Positions 1-6,477 of a stretch of DNA of 12,355 bases are shown here, piece after piece. The notes under the pieces are model-generated. The model did no database searches, was not told where the DNA came from, and worked only from the letters and a program-made list of their open reading frames with translations. The number at the start of each line of letters is the position of its first letter. Positions within the stretch are counted from its first letter, which is position 1. Source of the stretch: Malikia sp041190985 (GTDB taxonomy: Bacteria > Pseudomonadota > Gammaproteobacteria > Burkholderiales > Burkholderiaceae_C); assembly GCA_041190985.1 (NCBI GenBank), contig JBEEPT010000295.1, positions 1 through 12,355 on the forward strand. The letters are read 5' to 3'. The position numbers and the translations under genes were made by a program.

Positions 1-158
1 CTCGCTGGGGCGGCGGCTACGGGCCGGAAAAGCAGGCTGAACAGCTTGCCTCGGTGACTGACCACATCGACGCCAGCAACGCCGCGTCGAATGCCGTGCT
101 CGCAGCGGCCGACATCGCAGCAGTGGAGGCGGTCACGGTAACGTGGCCGGCGATCTGA
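1..158 (+). CDS. 3' end of an unidentified phage gene (5'-truncated)
   Basis: Frame 3 is open from the window edge to a TGA at 156-158, giving 51 visible residues. They begin RWGGGYGPEKQ and end in an Ala/Val-rich helix-like stretch closing with TVTWPAI. The stop overlaps the next ATG as TGATG, the same coupling seen between other genes here, which supports this as a real C-terminus rather than a chance frame. No family can be recognised from so short a piece. From its place just before head-completion genes it could be a small head or neck protein. The other two forward frames close early (stops near 37 and 55). Confidence 0.5.
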   Translation, partial: RWGGGYGPEKQAEQLASVTDHIDASNAASNAVLAAADIAAVEAVTVTWPAI

Positions 159-550
159 TGGCACTCCGACCGATCAACGGCGAGCGCCGAAACGCTCAGG
201 TGCGCGCTCAGACCGCGCTCGACGGGGCAGAAAAGCCCGCCGCGCAAACCGACCTGCGCGATCTGATGCCAGTTCTGCAGGCCATCATCGACGCGCAAGA
301 CGCTGCCATTGCGTCCATGCAGACCATCATCGACGGCACCGCGCAGGCGCTGGCCGACATGGACGTGATCATCACTGGCTACGATGCGGCCACGGCCGTG
401 CAGCAGCGCGGCATGATCAAGGATCTAGCCCGCGCTCACAAGGCACGAGCCAACGCTGCGCGAGACACGGCCCGCGAGGTCAAGGCCAAGGCGCAAGAGG
501 CCAAGGACATCGCGCGCGCCATCCGTCGCACGATCCGCGTGGTGACCTGA
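158..550 (+). CDS. hypothetical small helical phage protein
   Basis: The product is 130 aa and I do not recognise the family. It looks mostly alpha-helical. A middle part rich in Ile, Ala, Asp and Gln (about residues 40-85, including IIDAQDAAIASMQTIIDG) is followed by a long Lys/Arg/Ala-rich helix (about residues 92-125) that could form a basic coiled coil. No signal peptide, membrane segment or catalytic motif is visible. I chose ATG 158 because it overlaps the upstream stop as TGATG; an in-frame GTG at 143 would add five residues. The next gene begins 1 nt after the stop. Its place just upstream of head-tail joining genes suggests a virion or assembly role, but that is inference only. Confidence 0.7.
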   Translation: MALRPINGERRNAQVRAQTALDGAEKPAAQTDLRDLMPVLQAIIDAQDAAIASMQTIIDGTAQALADMDVIITGYDAATAVQQRGMIKDLARAHKARANAARDTAREVKAKAQEAKDIARAIRRTIRVVT

Positions 551-551
551 T

Positions 552-1280
552 ATGGCATGGGGCTCGCGGCCGTGGGGTAGCGGAACCTGGGCCGATACTC
601 CGGTGTCGGCAGGGGGCGCGTCCTACAGCGCCGCCATCACCGAATCAGCCACCGCCGCTGACGCCGCCACCGCCGCCTACATCGCCACCGCCAGCGTCGC
701 AGAGTCCATCACCGCGGCCGACAGCCTGGCCGCCGCCACCACCTGGGTGCGGTCGCTGACGGAAGCTGCCAGCGTTACCGACGCACTGACCTCAGCCGTC
801 ACCTGGGCCCGCGCGCTGACCGAAGCTGCCAGCGCGTCCGACCTGGCCACCGCCATCGTCCACGCCGTCGCCGCGCTGACCGAAGCGGCCACGGCCAGTG
901 ACAGCCAGGCCACCGGCAGCATCTACACCGGCAGCCTGACCGAAGCGGCCAGCGTGTCCGACGCGCTGACCGCTGCCGCCACGCTGGTGGCCCTGCTGAC
1001 CGAGGTGGCCACCGCCAGCGACGCCGCCACCTCGGCCGCCACCTGGGTGCGGCTGCTGACCGAGCCGGCCACCGCAGTCGACAGCGTGGCCGGTGCGCAG
1101 GGCGCCACCTACACCGCCAGCGTGACCGAAGTGCTGGCGGCGACTGAACTGCTGGTGGCGGTGCTGGCCGCGCAAGGCGTCATCAGCGCCCCGCCGCTCG
1201 GCCACGGCCTGGGCATGTCGCGCCGCGTCACCCAGGCCGGCCGCAGCCGGCCTGCCAACTTGAACGACCGAACCCGGTGA
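552..1280 (+). CDS. Ala/Thr/Ser-rich repeat protein, probable virion-associated protein
   Basis: The product is 242 aa. A Trp/Gly-rich N-terminus (MAWGSRPWGSGTWAD, residues 1-15) leads into nine repeat units, about residues 29-210, built on the pattern (I/L/V)-(T/A)-E-x-A-x-A-x-D followed by about ten small or hydrophobic residues. The C-terminal tail of about 30 residues is basic (GMSRRVTQAGRSRPANLNDR). Eight unit starts fall exactly 60 nt apart, so the gene probably grew by in-frame duplication of a 20-residue unit. No enzyme motif, signal peptide or clear membrane helix is visible. Similar WGxGxW starts and low-complexity repeats occur in phage structural proteins next to the capsid genes, so a head-decoration, head-fibre or neck role is plausible but unproven. 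It starts 1 nt after the previous stop and ends 4 nt before the connector gene. Confidence 0.8.
   Translation: MAWGSRPWGSGTWADTPVSAGGASYSAAITESATAADAATAAYIATASVAESITAADSLAAATTWVRSLTEAASVTDALTSAVTWARALTEAASASDLATAIVHAVAALTEAATASDSQATGSIYTGSLTEAASVSDALTAAATLVALLTEVATASDAATSAATWVRLLTEPATAVDSVAGAQGATYTASVTEVLAATELLVAVLAAQGVISAPPLGHGLGMSRRVTQAGRSRPANLNDRTR
636..1181 (+). repeat. nine tandem 60-bp coding units inside the 552-1280 gene
   Basis: The conserved (L/I/V)TE-like codons begin at 636, 696, 756, 816, 876, 936, 996 and 1056, exactly 60 nt apart. A ninth begins at 1122, after a 66-nt step (two extra codons). The central units share the core ctgaccgaagc or close variants, followed by Ala-Ser/Thr-x-x-Asp codons; the first, second and last units are the most diverged. 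There is no unique spacer between units and every change keeps the reading frame, so these are protein repeats and not a CRISPR or regulatory array. The phase of the unit boundary is arbitrary. Confidence 0.9.
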
Positions 1281-1284
1281 CAAC

Positions 1285-1848
1285 ATGCCGCTGACCCTCA
1301 TCACAGACGCCACCGTCGAGCCCGTCACGCTGGACCAGGCCAAGGTGCAGTGCCGCATCGACACCGACATCACGTCGGACGACGACCTGCTGCAGACCCT
1401 GATCGCCGCCGCCCGGCAGCAGTGCGAACAGGAACTCGACCGCGCGCTCATCACGCAGACCTGGGAACGCGTCATCGACGCCTTCCCGGAAGTCGAGATC
1501 GAGCTCGGCCGGCACCAGGTCCTGGGCATCACGTCCGTCACCTACATCGACGCCGCGGGCACATCGCAGGTCATGGACTCGGCCGACTACTCGCTGGACG
1601 CTGACACCAAGGGCGGCTTCCTGTTGCCCGCCGTCGATACAACTTGGCCGGCCACGCTGGACACGGCCAACGCCGTGCGCGTGCGCTTCACCGCCGGCTA
1701 CGGCCCCACAGCCGACCTCGTGCCCGGCGCCATCAAGGCCTGGATACTTGCCAAGGTGGGCGACCTGCACCCCAACGGTGACAAGGTCACCACCGACCAG
1801 CAGGCCCGGCTGGACCGCCTGCTAGACCCGTTCCGGGTGTGGGGCTGA
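1285..1848 (+). CDS. phage head-tail connector protein (phiE125 gp8 / HK97 gp6-like)
   Basis: The product is 187 aa. It joins the ring of connector proteins beneath the portal and provides the docking surface for the tail. The N-terminal part has the family hallmark: VTLDQAKVQCRID (about residues 14-26), then D-D-D-L-L-x-x-L-I-A-A-A-R-x-x-C-E (about 32-48), then a segment around TQTWERVIDAFP. Further on are the Y-x-x-D-A-A-G-T segment (about 91-98) and VRVRFTAGYG (about 131-140), with a helical C-terminus. Length and motif order fit the phiE125 gp8 family. A GGTGA sequence lies just before ATG 1285, overlapping the end of the previous gene. It is followed after 1 nt by the head-closure adaptor, the usual gene order in HK97-like siphophages. 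Confidence 0.88.
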   Translation: MPLTLITDATVEPVTLDQAKVQCRIDTDITSDDDLLQTLIAAARQQCEQELDRALITQTWERVIDAFPEVEIELGRHQVLGITSVTYIDAAGTSQVMDSADYSLDADTKGGFLLPAVDTTWPATLDTANAVRVRFTAGYGPTADLVPGAIKAWILAKVGDLHPNGDKVTTDQQARLDRLLDPFRVWG

Positions 1849-1849
1849 C

Positions 1850-2197
1850 ATGCCGCGCCAGGTCACGCCGCGCACCATGCGCACCCAGATCACGCTGCAG
1901 AGCAAGTCGGAAACGACCAACAGCCTGGGCGAGCTGGTGGCGACCTGGGCCGACGACGTCACCGTGTGGGCCGAGCCGACGCCGGTGCGGGCGCGCGACA
2001 CGTTCCAGGCCGGCAAAGAGCAGCTGCCCGTCGATGTGCTGTTCCGCCTGCGCTACCGCACCGGCATCGCGGCCGGCACGCACCGCGTGATGTGGCGGAC
2101 CGAGCCGTACGAAATCCACGGCGAGCCGGTCGACGTGGACGGCCGCCGGCAGACGCTGGAGATCGGCTGCATCAAGGGTGTGCGCGATGGCCGCTGA
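1850..2197 (+). CDS. phage head-tail adaptor / head-closure protein
   Basis: The product is 115 aa and matches the short head-tail adaptor family (SPP1 gp16 / HK97-type stopper), which plugs the connector channel after DNA packaging. Visible hallmarks are the antiparallel beta pattern and the order of key segments: ITLQSKSETTNSLGELVATW (about residues 14-33), then V-W-A-E-P-T-P-V (about 38-45), then F-R-L-R-Y-R-T-G-I-A-A-G (about 63-74), then V-M-W-R-T-E-P-Y-E-I-H-G (about 78-89) and a final D-V-D-G-R-R strand. The length is typical. It starts 1 nt after the connector stop, and its own 3' end overlaps the next gene by 11 nt. Confidence 0.87.
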   Translation: MPRQVTPRTMRTQITLQSKSETTNSLGELVATWADDVTVWAEPTPVRARDTFQAGKEQLPVDVLFRLRYRTGIAAGTHRVMWRTEPYEIHGEPVDVDGRRQTLEIGCIKGVRDGR

Positions 2198-2702
2198 ACA
2201 GCGCATCGAAGGGCTTGACGCGGCCATCGCCACGCTCAAGGGCTTGCCCGACAAACTGCGCAAGCGCGCGCTGCGCAACGCACTGGCCGCCGGCGCGCGC
2301 CTGGTGCGAGACGCTGCGAAGGCCAAGGCCCCCATCCTGAGCGCCAACGACCCAGCCGTCTTGAAAGGGTGGCGCAAGCCCGGCACGCTGCGCAAGGCCA
2401 TCACCGTGCGCACCAGCAAGGCGGCCCGCCGCGCCGGCAACGTCGGCGTGTTCGTCAATGTGCGGCCGGCCAAGGGCGCCAAGTTCAAGGGCGGCAAGCA
2501 AGTGAAGGCCTCACAGCGCGGCGCCAAGAGCCCGAACGACCCGTTCTACTGGCGCTTCGTCGAGTTCGGCACCAAGCGGGCCACAGAGCGCAAGTTCCTC
2601 CGCGAAGGCGCGCAGCAGCTGGGCCGCGCGCTCGAAGTCTTCAAGGCAGCGATGGGCACCGCGCTGGCCAAGATCAACGCCAACCCCAGGGCCAACCCAT
2701 GA
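2187..2702 (+). CDS. HK97 gp10-like neck/tail component
   Basis: The product is 171 aa and belongs to the HK97 gp10 family, a neck or tail-terminator-region protein acting at the head-tail joint. Evidence is the start M-A-A-E-Q-R-I-E-G-L-D, a helical segment G-L-P-D-K-L-R-K-R-A-L-R-N-A-L followed by A-A-G-A-R-L-V-R-D-A-A-K-A-K-A-P, and late in the chain the diagnostic YWRFVEFGT followed by RKFLREG. The N-terminal half is very basic. I chose ATG 2187; a GTG at 2178 in the same frame would add only three residues. It overlaps the upstream adaptor gene by 11 nt and the next gene by 4 nt (ATGA), which points to coupled translation. Confidence 0.88.
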   Translation: MAAEQRIEGLDAAIATLKGLPDKLRKRALRNALAAGARLVRDAAKAKAPILSANDPAVLKGWRKPGTLRKAITVRTSKAARRAGNVGVFVNVRPAKGAKFKGGKQVKASQRGAKSPNDPFYWRFVEFGTKRATERKFLREGAQQLGRALEVFKAAMGTALAKINANPRANP

Positions 2703-3061
2703 GCGCCGCATCCGACCTTCGCGCCGCGCTGCTGGCCCACACCCCGCTGACCGATCTGGTCGGCCAGCGCGTGCGCCAGGACTTCGGCGACGAGTCTGAC
2801 GACTACCCGTTCGTCATCTTCAAGCAGACCGGCAACAACCCCATCCGCGGCCTGGACGGCAGCCTGCATGTGCGGCAGGAAGACTTCCAGGTCGAGTCGT
2901 GGGGCGTGACGCGCGCCGCCAGCGCAGCCATCCATGTGATTGTCGAAGCCGCGCTGCTGGCCGCCGACATCGAGTGCGACCCCGCCGAGCCAGACGCGAT
3001 CGACCCCGAGATCGGGTCGCGCGCATGCGTGTGGAACGTGCGCATCTGGTCGTCCACCTAG
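2699..3061 (+). CDS. DUF3168 tail completion / tail terminator protein
   Basis: The product is 120 aa. DUF3168 proteins (SPP1 gp17-like) cap the head-proximal end of the finished tail tube. Matching segments are S-D-L-R-A-A-L-L-A-H-T-P-L-T-D-L-V-G (residues 5-22), DDYPFVIFKQTG (about 39-50), V-R-Q-E-D-F-Q-V-E-S-W-G (about 63-74), the helix A-A-S-A-A-I-H-V-I-V-E-A-A-L and a final strand ending in RIWSST. Length is typical of the family. ATG 2699 lies inside a longer open frame but is fixed by the ATGA overlap with the upstream stop. It ends the head-completion block; a terminator-like hairpin follows 21 nt downstream. Confidence 0.88.
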   Translation: MSAASDLRAALLAHTPLTDLVGQRVRQDFGDESDDYPFVIFKQTGNNPIRGLDGSLHVRQEDFQVESWGVTRAASAAIHVIVEAALLAADIECDPAEPDAIDPEIGSRACVWNVRIWSST

Positions 3062-3082
3062 ACCCAACCGCAACCCCAACCC

Positions 3083-3106
3083 AGCCGCCCACCGAGGCGG
3101 CTTTTT
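3083..3106 (+). terminator. intrinsic terminator-like hairpin before the tail tube gene
   Basis: A perfect 7-bp stem, AGCCGCC (3083-3089) with GGCGGCT (3096-3102), encloses a 6-nt loop, and the last stem base begins a run of five T (3102-3106). This is the layout of a Rho-independent terminator. It lies between co-directional genes in the only real intergenic gap, so it probably acts as a partial terminator, processing site or attenuator between head-completion and tail genes rather than a full stop. No convincing -35/-10 promoter is visible in the 65-nt gap. Confidence 0.72.
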
Positions 3107-3112
3107 CGTTCT

Positions 3113-3119
3113 GAAAGGA
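3113..3119 (+). promoter_or_regulatory. strong ribosome binding site of the major tail tube gene
   Basis: GAAAGGA lies 7 nt before ATG 3127. It is the clearest Shine-Dalgarno sequence in the window; most other genes rely on overlaps or 1-nt gaps. This fits the need for many copies of tail tube protein. Confidence 0.75.
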
Positions 3120-3126
3120 CAGTGAA

Positions 3127-3771
3127 ATGACTTCAATCGTCGGGCGGGGCATCCGCATCGAATTCGGCACCGTCGAAGGTGCCGCCAAGACCGTCAGCGC
3201 CATCACGCAGGCAGACCCCGGCGTGGCCACCAGCACCGCACACGGTCTGGCGAATGACTCTGTGGGCTACCTGTCCAGCGTGGAGGGCATGGTCAACCTG
3301 GAAGGCCAGGCGTGCCGCATCCAGAACCAGGCCACGAACACCTTCGAGCTGGAGGACATCGTCACCACCAACCTGCCGGCGTTCACCGGCACCGCGCTGT
3401 TCACGCCCATCACCACCTTCTCGACGCTGGGCCGGATTACCTCCTACAGCATCGGCGGCGGCGAAGGCGAGAAGCTGGACGACACCGTGCTGCTGGACAA
3501 CATCAAGCAGGAACTGCAGGGCTTGTTGGCCGCGCAGACGGTGACGTTCAACCTGAACGCGCTGACGATCAGCGACACCGCGATGGCGACGCTGCGCCGC
3601 GGTGCACGCGAGTCGGCCTACTACGTCTTCCGCATCACGCTGAACGACGGCAACGTGCGCGTGTTCCGCGGCCAGCCAAGCTTGCCGGGTGAAGACGTGC
3701 AGAAGGGCGCCATCGGCACCGGTACCTTCAGCGTCACCGTCAAGGGCTTCATCATCGAAGGCGCCGCCTGA
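3127..3771 (+). CDS. major tail tube protein with inserted FCCH-like domain
   Basis: The product is 214 aa and should polymerise as stacked rings around the tape measure to form the tail tube. The tube-type core is seen in the N-terminal strand (about residues 1-20) and in the second half, with YSIGGGEGEKLDDTVLLDNI (about 115-134), FNLNALTISDTAMATLRRGA, YYVFRITLNDGNVRVFRGQP, and a C-terminal G-T-G-T-F-S-V-T-V-K-G-F strand. Between them, about residues 24-90, is a segment with the signature A-I-T-Q-A-D-P-G-V-A-T-S-T-A-H-G-L and, after it, N-T-F-E-L. This resembles the small beta domain called E1 FCCH in phage proteins. Length fits domain-bearing tube proteins of GC-rich siphophages. Strong ribosome binding site upstream; its stop overlaps the chaperone start as TGATG. 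Confidence 0.88.
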   Translation: MTSIVGRGIRIEFGTVEGAAKTVSAITQADPGVATSTAHGLANDSVGYLSSVEGMVNLEGQACRIQNQATNTFELEDIVTTNLPAFTGTALFTPITTFSTLGRITSYSIGGGEGEKLDDTVLLDNIKQELQGLLAAQTVTFNLNALTISDTAMATLRRGARESAYYVFRITLNDGNVRVFRGQPSLPGEDVQKGAIGTGTFSVTVKGFIIEGAA

Positions 3772-4193
3772 TGTCAGAGCACGCCGCGCTGATCAAGCAG
3801 CTGCTGGCGGCCCGGGAGCACTGGGTCGACCTGGCGCCCGGCAAGGCGGTGAAGTTCCGCCGGCCGATGGAGGGCGAACTCGAAGGCATGTTCCGCGGCA
3901 CGCCCAAGCGCTTCAACGTGCTGCTTGAGGACGTGCAGCGGTACGCCGTCGACTGGCGCGGCTTCAGCGAGGCGGACCTGCTGGGCCAGGGCATCGGCAA
4001 CAGTGATCCGCTGGCCTTCAGCGCCGACGTCTGGGCGCTGGCCGTGGGCGACAACCTCGACTGGCTGCAGGCCGCCCGGCGCGGGCTTGAAGGCGTGCTG
4101 GCCTCGCGCATCGAAGCCCGGTTGACCGCCGCGGGAAACTCCGCCGCCACCTCGACGCCGAATCCCGCGGCGACGACGGTGGCGACGAGCTAG
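3771..4193 (+). CDS. tail assembly chaperone, short product (gpG-like)
   Basis: The product is 140 aa and is the frame-0 product of the two-frame chaperone locus between tube and tape measure genes, the position of lambda gpG. The chaperone binds tape measure and tube subunits during tail assembly and is not usually in the finished virion. Residues 1-123 look globular (W-V-D-L-A-P-G-K-A-V-K-F-R-R-P, then EGELEGMFRGTP, then a helix with D-P-L-A-F-S-A-D-V-W-A-L-A-V-G-D). The last 17 residues, beyond the slip site, are a low-complexity Ala/Thr/Ser/Pro tail, as expected where the other frame is the one under selection. The start is set by TGATG overlap with the tube gene. Confidence 0.86.
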   Translation: MSEHAALIKQLLAAREHWVDLAPGKAVKFRRPMEGELEGMFRGTPKRFNVLLEDVQRYAVDWRGFSEADLLGQGIGNSDPLAFSADVWALAVGDNLDWLQAARRGLEGVLASRIEARLTAAGNSAATSTPNPAATTVATS

Positions 4194-4417
4194 GCCTGGC
4201 GGGTGACGACCCTGAGCCGCTGCCGGCGCTGACGTTTGAACAACGCATGGCCGCCCGCGCGCGCAACCTGCTGCAGAACGGCATGGGCGGCATCGACTGG
4301 GCCGGCCTGCCGCTGGTGTGCGCCTACCTGGGCGTGACGCAGATCGAGCCGTTCATTGACGCGATGCAGGTGCTGCTGACCTACGAACCGCCGTCCGACC
4401 AGGGCGGCAAGGACTGA
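3771..4417 (+). CDS. tail assembly chaperone, -1 frameshift product (gpGT-like), join 3771..4139 and 4139..4417
   Basis: A -1 slip at GGGAAAC (4133-4139) joins 123 frame-0 residues to 92 residues of the overlapping frame, giving a 215-aa fusion that ends at TGA 4415-4417. The second frame is open only from 4091, so any shift must fall between 4091 and 4193, and the heptamer lies there. The T-like part has an acidic linker (E-S-R-G-D-D-G-G-D-E-L-G) and then a globular domain with RNLLQNGMGGIDWAGLPLV and a run around Y-L-G-V-T-Q-I-E-P-F-I-D-A-M, which resembles DUF1799-type T domains. In lambda, the G:GT ratio is fixed by slip frequency and both forms are needed. The stop lies 1 nt before the tape measure ATG. 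Confidence 0.85.
4133..4139 (+). promoter_or_regulatory. -1 ribosomal frameshift slippery heptamer GGGAAAC
   Basis: Read in the frame of the short chaperone this is G GGA AAC, the canonical X XXY YYZ layout, differing from lambda's GGGAAAG only in the last base. After the slip, the P- and A-site tRNAs pair with GGG and AAA and reading resumes at 4139 with CTC. It is in the correct phase, and it lies inside the 4091-4193 interval where the two frames can be joined. Confidence 0.88.
4145..4184 (+). promoter_or_regulatory. frameshift-stimulating stem-loop downstream of the slip site
   Basis: Five nt after the heptamer, 4145-4151 (CGCCACC) pairs perfectly with 4178-4184 (GGTGGCG). The stem continues, after a single bulged C at 4177, with 4152-4160 pairing to 4168-4176 apart from one A-A mismatch (4155/4173). 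The loop is 4161-4167. The result is a stem of about 16 mostly G-C pairs at the spacing typical of -1 frameshift stimulators. Further pairs (4142-4143 with 4186-4187) could extend it. A pseudoknot was not identified. Confidence 0.75.
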
Positions 4418-4418
4418 C

Positions 4419-6476
4419 ATGGCCCTCGCAACTCTCTCGGTGGACCTGGAGGCACGCCTCGCCAAGTTCGAGCAGGGCATGGACCGCGCCGGGCGGCTGC
4501 TGGAAAAACTCAGCGCCAGCGCGAACACGGCCGGCGGGAGCATCGGCAAAGTGTTCGCCGGCAACCTGCTTGCCGACGCCGCCGGGCAGGCGCTGCAGCG
4601 GCTGGTGACCTACTTTCCGCAAGTGGCCGACGGCGTGCTGGCCATCAAAGACCTTGCAGAAGCCACCGGCAGCAGCGTTGAAAACATCAGCGCGCTGGAC
4701 GACATCGCCCGCCGGTCTGGCGACAGCCTGCAGGCCGTCGAAGGCGTCATCATCAAGTTCAACGCCGCGCTGAAAGAAGCCGACGGGAAGAACAGCATCA
4801 GCCAGGCGTTGCAGGCGCTTGGCCTGAACGCCAAGGAACTGCGCGAAATCGACCCGGCCGAGGCCCTGCTGAAGACCGCGCAGGCACTCAACGGCTTTGC
4901 TGACGACGGCAACCGCGCCCGGCTGACGCAGGAATTGTTCGGCAAGGGCGTGAAGGACGCGGCCACGTTCCTGCGAGATTTAGCCGAGGCTGGCAAACTG
5001 AGCGCGAAGGTCACCACAGAGCAGGCCGAGGAAGTCGACCGCTACAACAAGCTGTTGGCGAACTTCCGCACCAACATCGACGAGGCCGCGCGCTCCGTCC
5101 TGTTCAACTTCCTTCCAGCCATGAACCGCCTATTCGAGCGGTTCAACAACAAGGGCCTGGCCGGCGTCCTGGGGCAGAACGAAGTCGACGAACTGGCGTC
5201 GCGCGCGAAGGCGCTGAACAACGTGAGCACGTCGCTGGTGATGCAGTTGGAGCGCTGGCAGCCGATGGCCGAGCGTGGCGTCGGCGGGGCATCCGAGAAG
5301 GTTGCCGAACTGCGCACGCAGTTGGCCAACGTGCTGCGCGAATCTGCGGCCGTCAGCGTGTCGCTAAAGGGTATCGCTGGCCCAGCTAACACGCCAGACA
5401 ACTACAGCAACGAAGGGCGCAACAAGCCCAAGCCGTCGCTGCCGTTCACCGGGAACGCGACCAAGCTCAAGGAAGCCAAGTCCAGCTTCGAGGACTACCA
5501 GCAGACCCTGACCCGCGGACTGGCCAACCTCATCGAGCGAACCGACACGGTGAAGCTGGCCGAACTGAACGCGCAGCTCGACAAGCTGGCCGAGCTGTCG
5601 GCCGCCGGGCTGGACCCGAAGATCGTCGAGCAGGTGCAGCGCCTGCTGGTGCCGCCGTCAGGCCCCAACAGCGGCCCTCAGATCAGCGACGAGATGCGGC
5701 GCCTGAACGACCTGCTGCTGCAGACCGACAGCGCCAAACTGGCCGCCGCCGCCAAGGACGCCGCCATCCTGCGCGACGAACTCAGCAAGACGGCCGCCGG
5801 CAGCGCCAAGTTCATCCAGCTGCAAGAGGCGCTTCTCGACGTCGAGACAAGCATCGACGACCTGGCCAAGACCTTCCCGAACCTGACCGAAAAGGTCGAC
5901 GAATCGGCCATCGCCATGCAGCAGACCATCGAAGGCGCGCTTGGCGCTTCGTTCCGGTCGGCGCTGGAAGGCAACTTCAACGACATCGGCAAGATGTGGG
6001 GCAACCTGCTGATCGACATGGCCGCGCGCGCTGCGACTGCGCAGCTGATGGACAAGCTGTTCGGCGCCGTCGGCGCGGGCGGCAAACGATCAGGAGGCGG
6101 GTGGATCGACCTGGCGCTGGCCGCGTTCAGCGGGGCCACGAAAAGCGCCAACGGCAACGCCTTCGGCCAGGGTGGGCTGTACGCCTTCGCCAATGGTGGC
6201 GTGGTCAGCGGCGCCACCCCGTTCACGTTCGGCGGCGGCAAGCTCGGCGTGATGGGCGAATCGGGCGACGAGGGCGTGTTCCCGTTGAAGCGTGGCCGCG
6301 ACGGCAAGCTCGGCGTCGCCGCGACCGGCGGCAGCCGCCCGGTCGTCGTGCACAACAACATCACCGTCAGCGGCGACCCGAACCCGTCCACCCTGGCCGC
6401 CATGCAGGCCATGCTGGCGCGCAGCAATGCGCAGCTGGTGCGCGGCTTCAAGACTGGCACTGTGGGGGCTGGCTGA
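4419..6476 (+). CDS. tail tape measure protein (lambda gpH-type C-terminus)
   Basis: The product is 685 aa. The tape measure fills the tail tube, sets tail length and is released into the cell at infection. Evidence: a long, mainly helical Ala/Leu/Lys/Glu-rich chain; an opening L-A-T-L-S-V-D-L-E-A-R-L-A-K-F-E-Q-G typical of tape measures; a C-terminal region (about residues 500-565) with EGALGASFRSALEGNFNDIG and N-L-L-I-D-M-A-A-R-A-A-T-A-Q-L that fits the lambda tape measure C-terminal domain; and a Gly/Phe/Ala-rich stretch (about 565-625) with A-F-A-N-G-G-V-V. It is the longest complete gene here and follows the chaperone pair. At the usual rule of about 0.15 nm per residue, it implies a tail near 100 nm. 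I see no peptidase or lysozyme domain in it. Confidence 0.92.
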   Translation: MALATLSVDLEARLAKFEQGMDRAGRLLEKLSASANTAGGSIGKVFAGNLLADAAGQALQRLVTYFPQVADGVLAIKDLAEATGSSVENISALDDIARRSGDSLQAVEGVIIKFNAALKEADGKNSISQALQALGLNAKELREIDPAEALLKTAQALNGFADDGNRARLTQELFGKGVKDAATFLRDLAEAGKLSAKVTTEQAEEVDRYNKLLANFRTNIDEAARSVLFNFLPAMNRLFERFNNKGLAGVLGQNEVDELASRAKALNNVSTSLVMQLERWQPMAERGVGGASEKVAELRTQLANVLRESAAVSVSLKGIAGPANTPDNYSNEGRNKPKPSLPFTGNATKLKEAKSSFEDYQQTLTRGLANLIERTDTVKLAELNAQLDKLAELSAAGLDPKIVEQVQRLLVPPSGPNSGPQISDEMRRLNDLLLQTDSAKLAAAAKDAAILRDELSKTAAGSAKFIQLQEALLDVETSIDDLAKTFPNLTEKVDESAIAMQQTIEGALGASFRSALEGNFNDIGKMWGNLLIDMAARAATAQLMDKLFGAVGAGGKRSGGGWIDLALAAFSGATKSANGNAFGQGGLYAFANGGVVSGATPFTFGGGKLGVMGESGDEGVFPLKRGRDGKLGVAATGGSRPVVVHNNITVSGDPNPSTLAAMQAMLARSNAQLVRGFKTGTVGAG

Positions 6477-6477
6477 C

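Noticed and set aside
143..157. GTG 143 as start of the small helical gene
   Set aside because: ATG 158 overlaps the upstream stop as TGATG, matching the junction style of the neighbouring genes.
636..1181. CRISPR-like or regulatory repeat array
   Set aside because: The units are contiguous, without unique spacers. They keep one reading frame and vary at tolerated codon positions, so they are coding repeats.
792..1541. Minus-strand open frame of 249 codons
   Set aside because: It lies opposite the 60-bp repeat gene and the connector gene, both well supported on the plus strand. Its Gly/Arg/Gln/His-rich product is a typical shadow in GC-rich DNA.
1787..2527. Minus-strand open frame of 246 codons
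   Set aside because: It spans the adaptor and gp10-like genes, whose plus-strand products match known families.
4247..4417. Independent start (ATG 4247) for the T-like chaperone frame
   Set aside because: No ribosome binding site is visible before it, and it would drop the linker and part of the conserved frame. The in-phase GGGAAAC with hairpin explains expression better.
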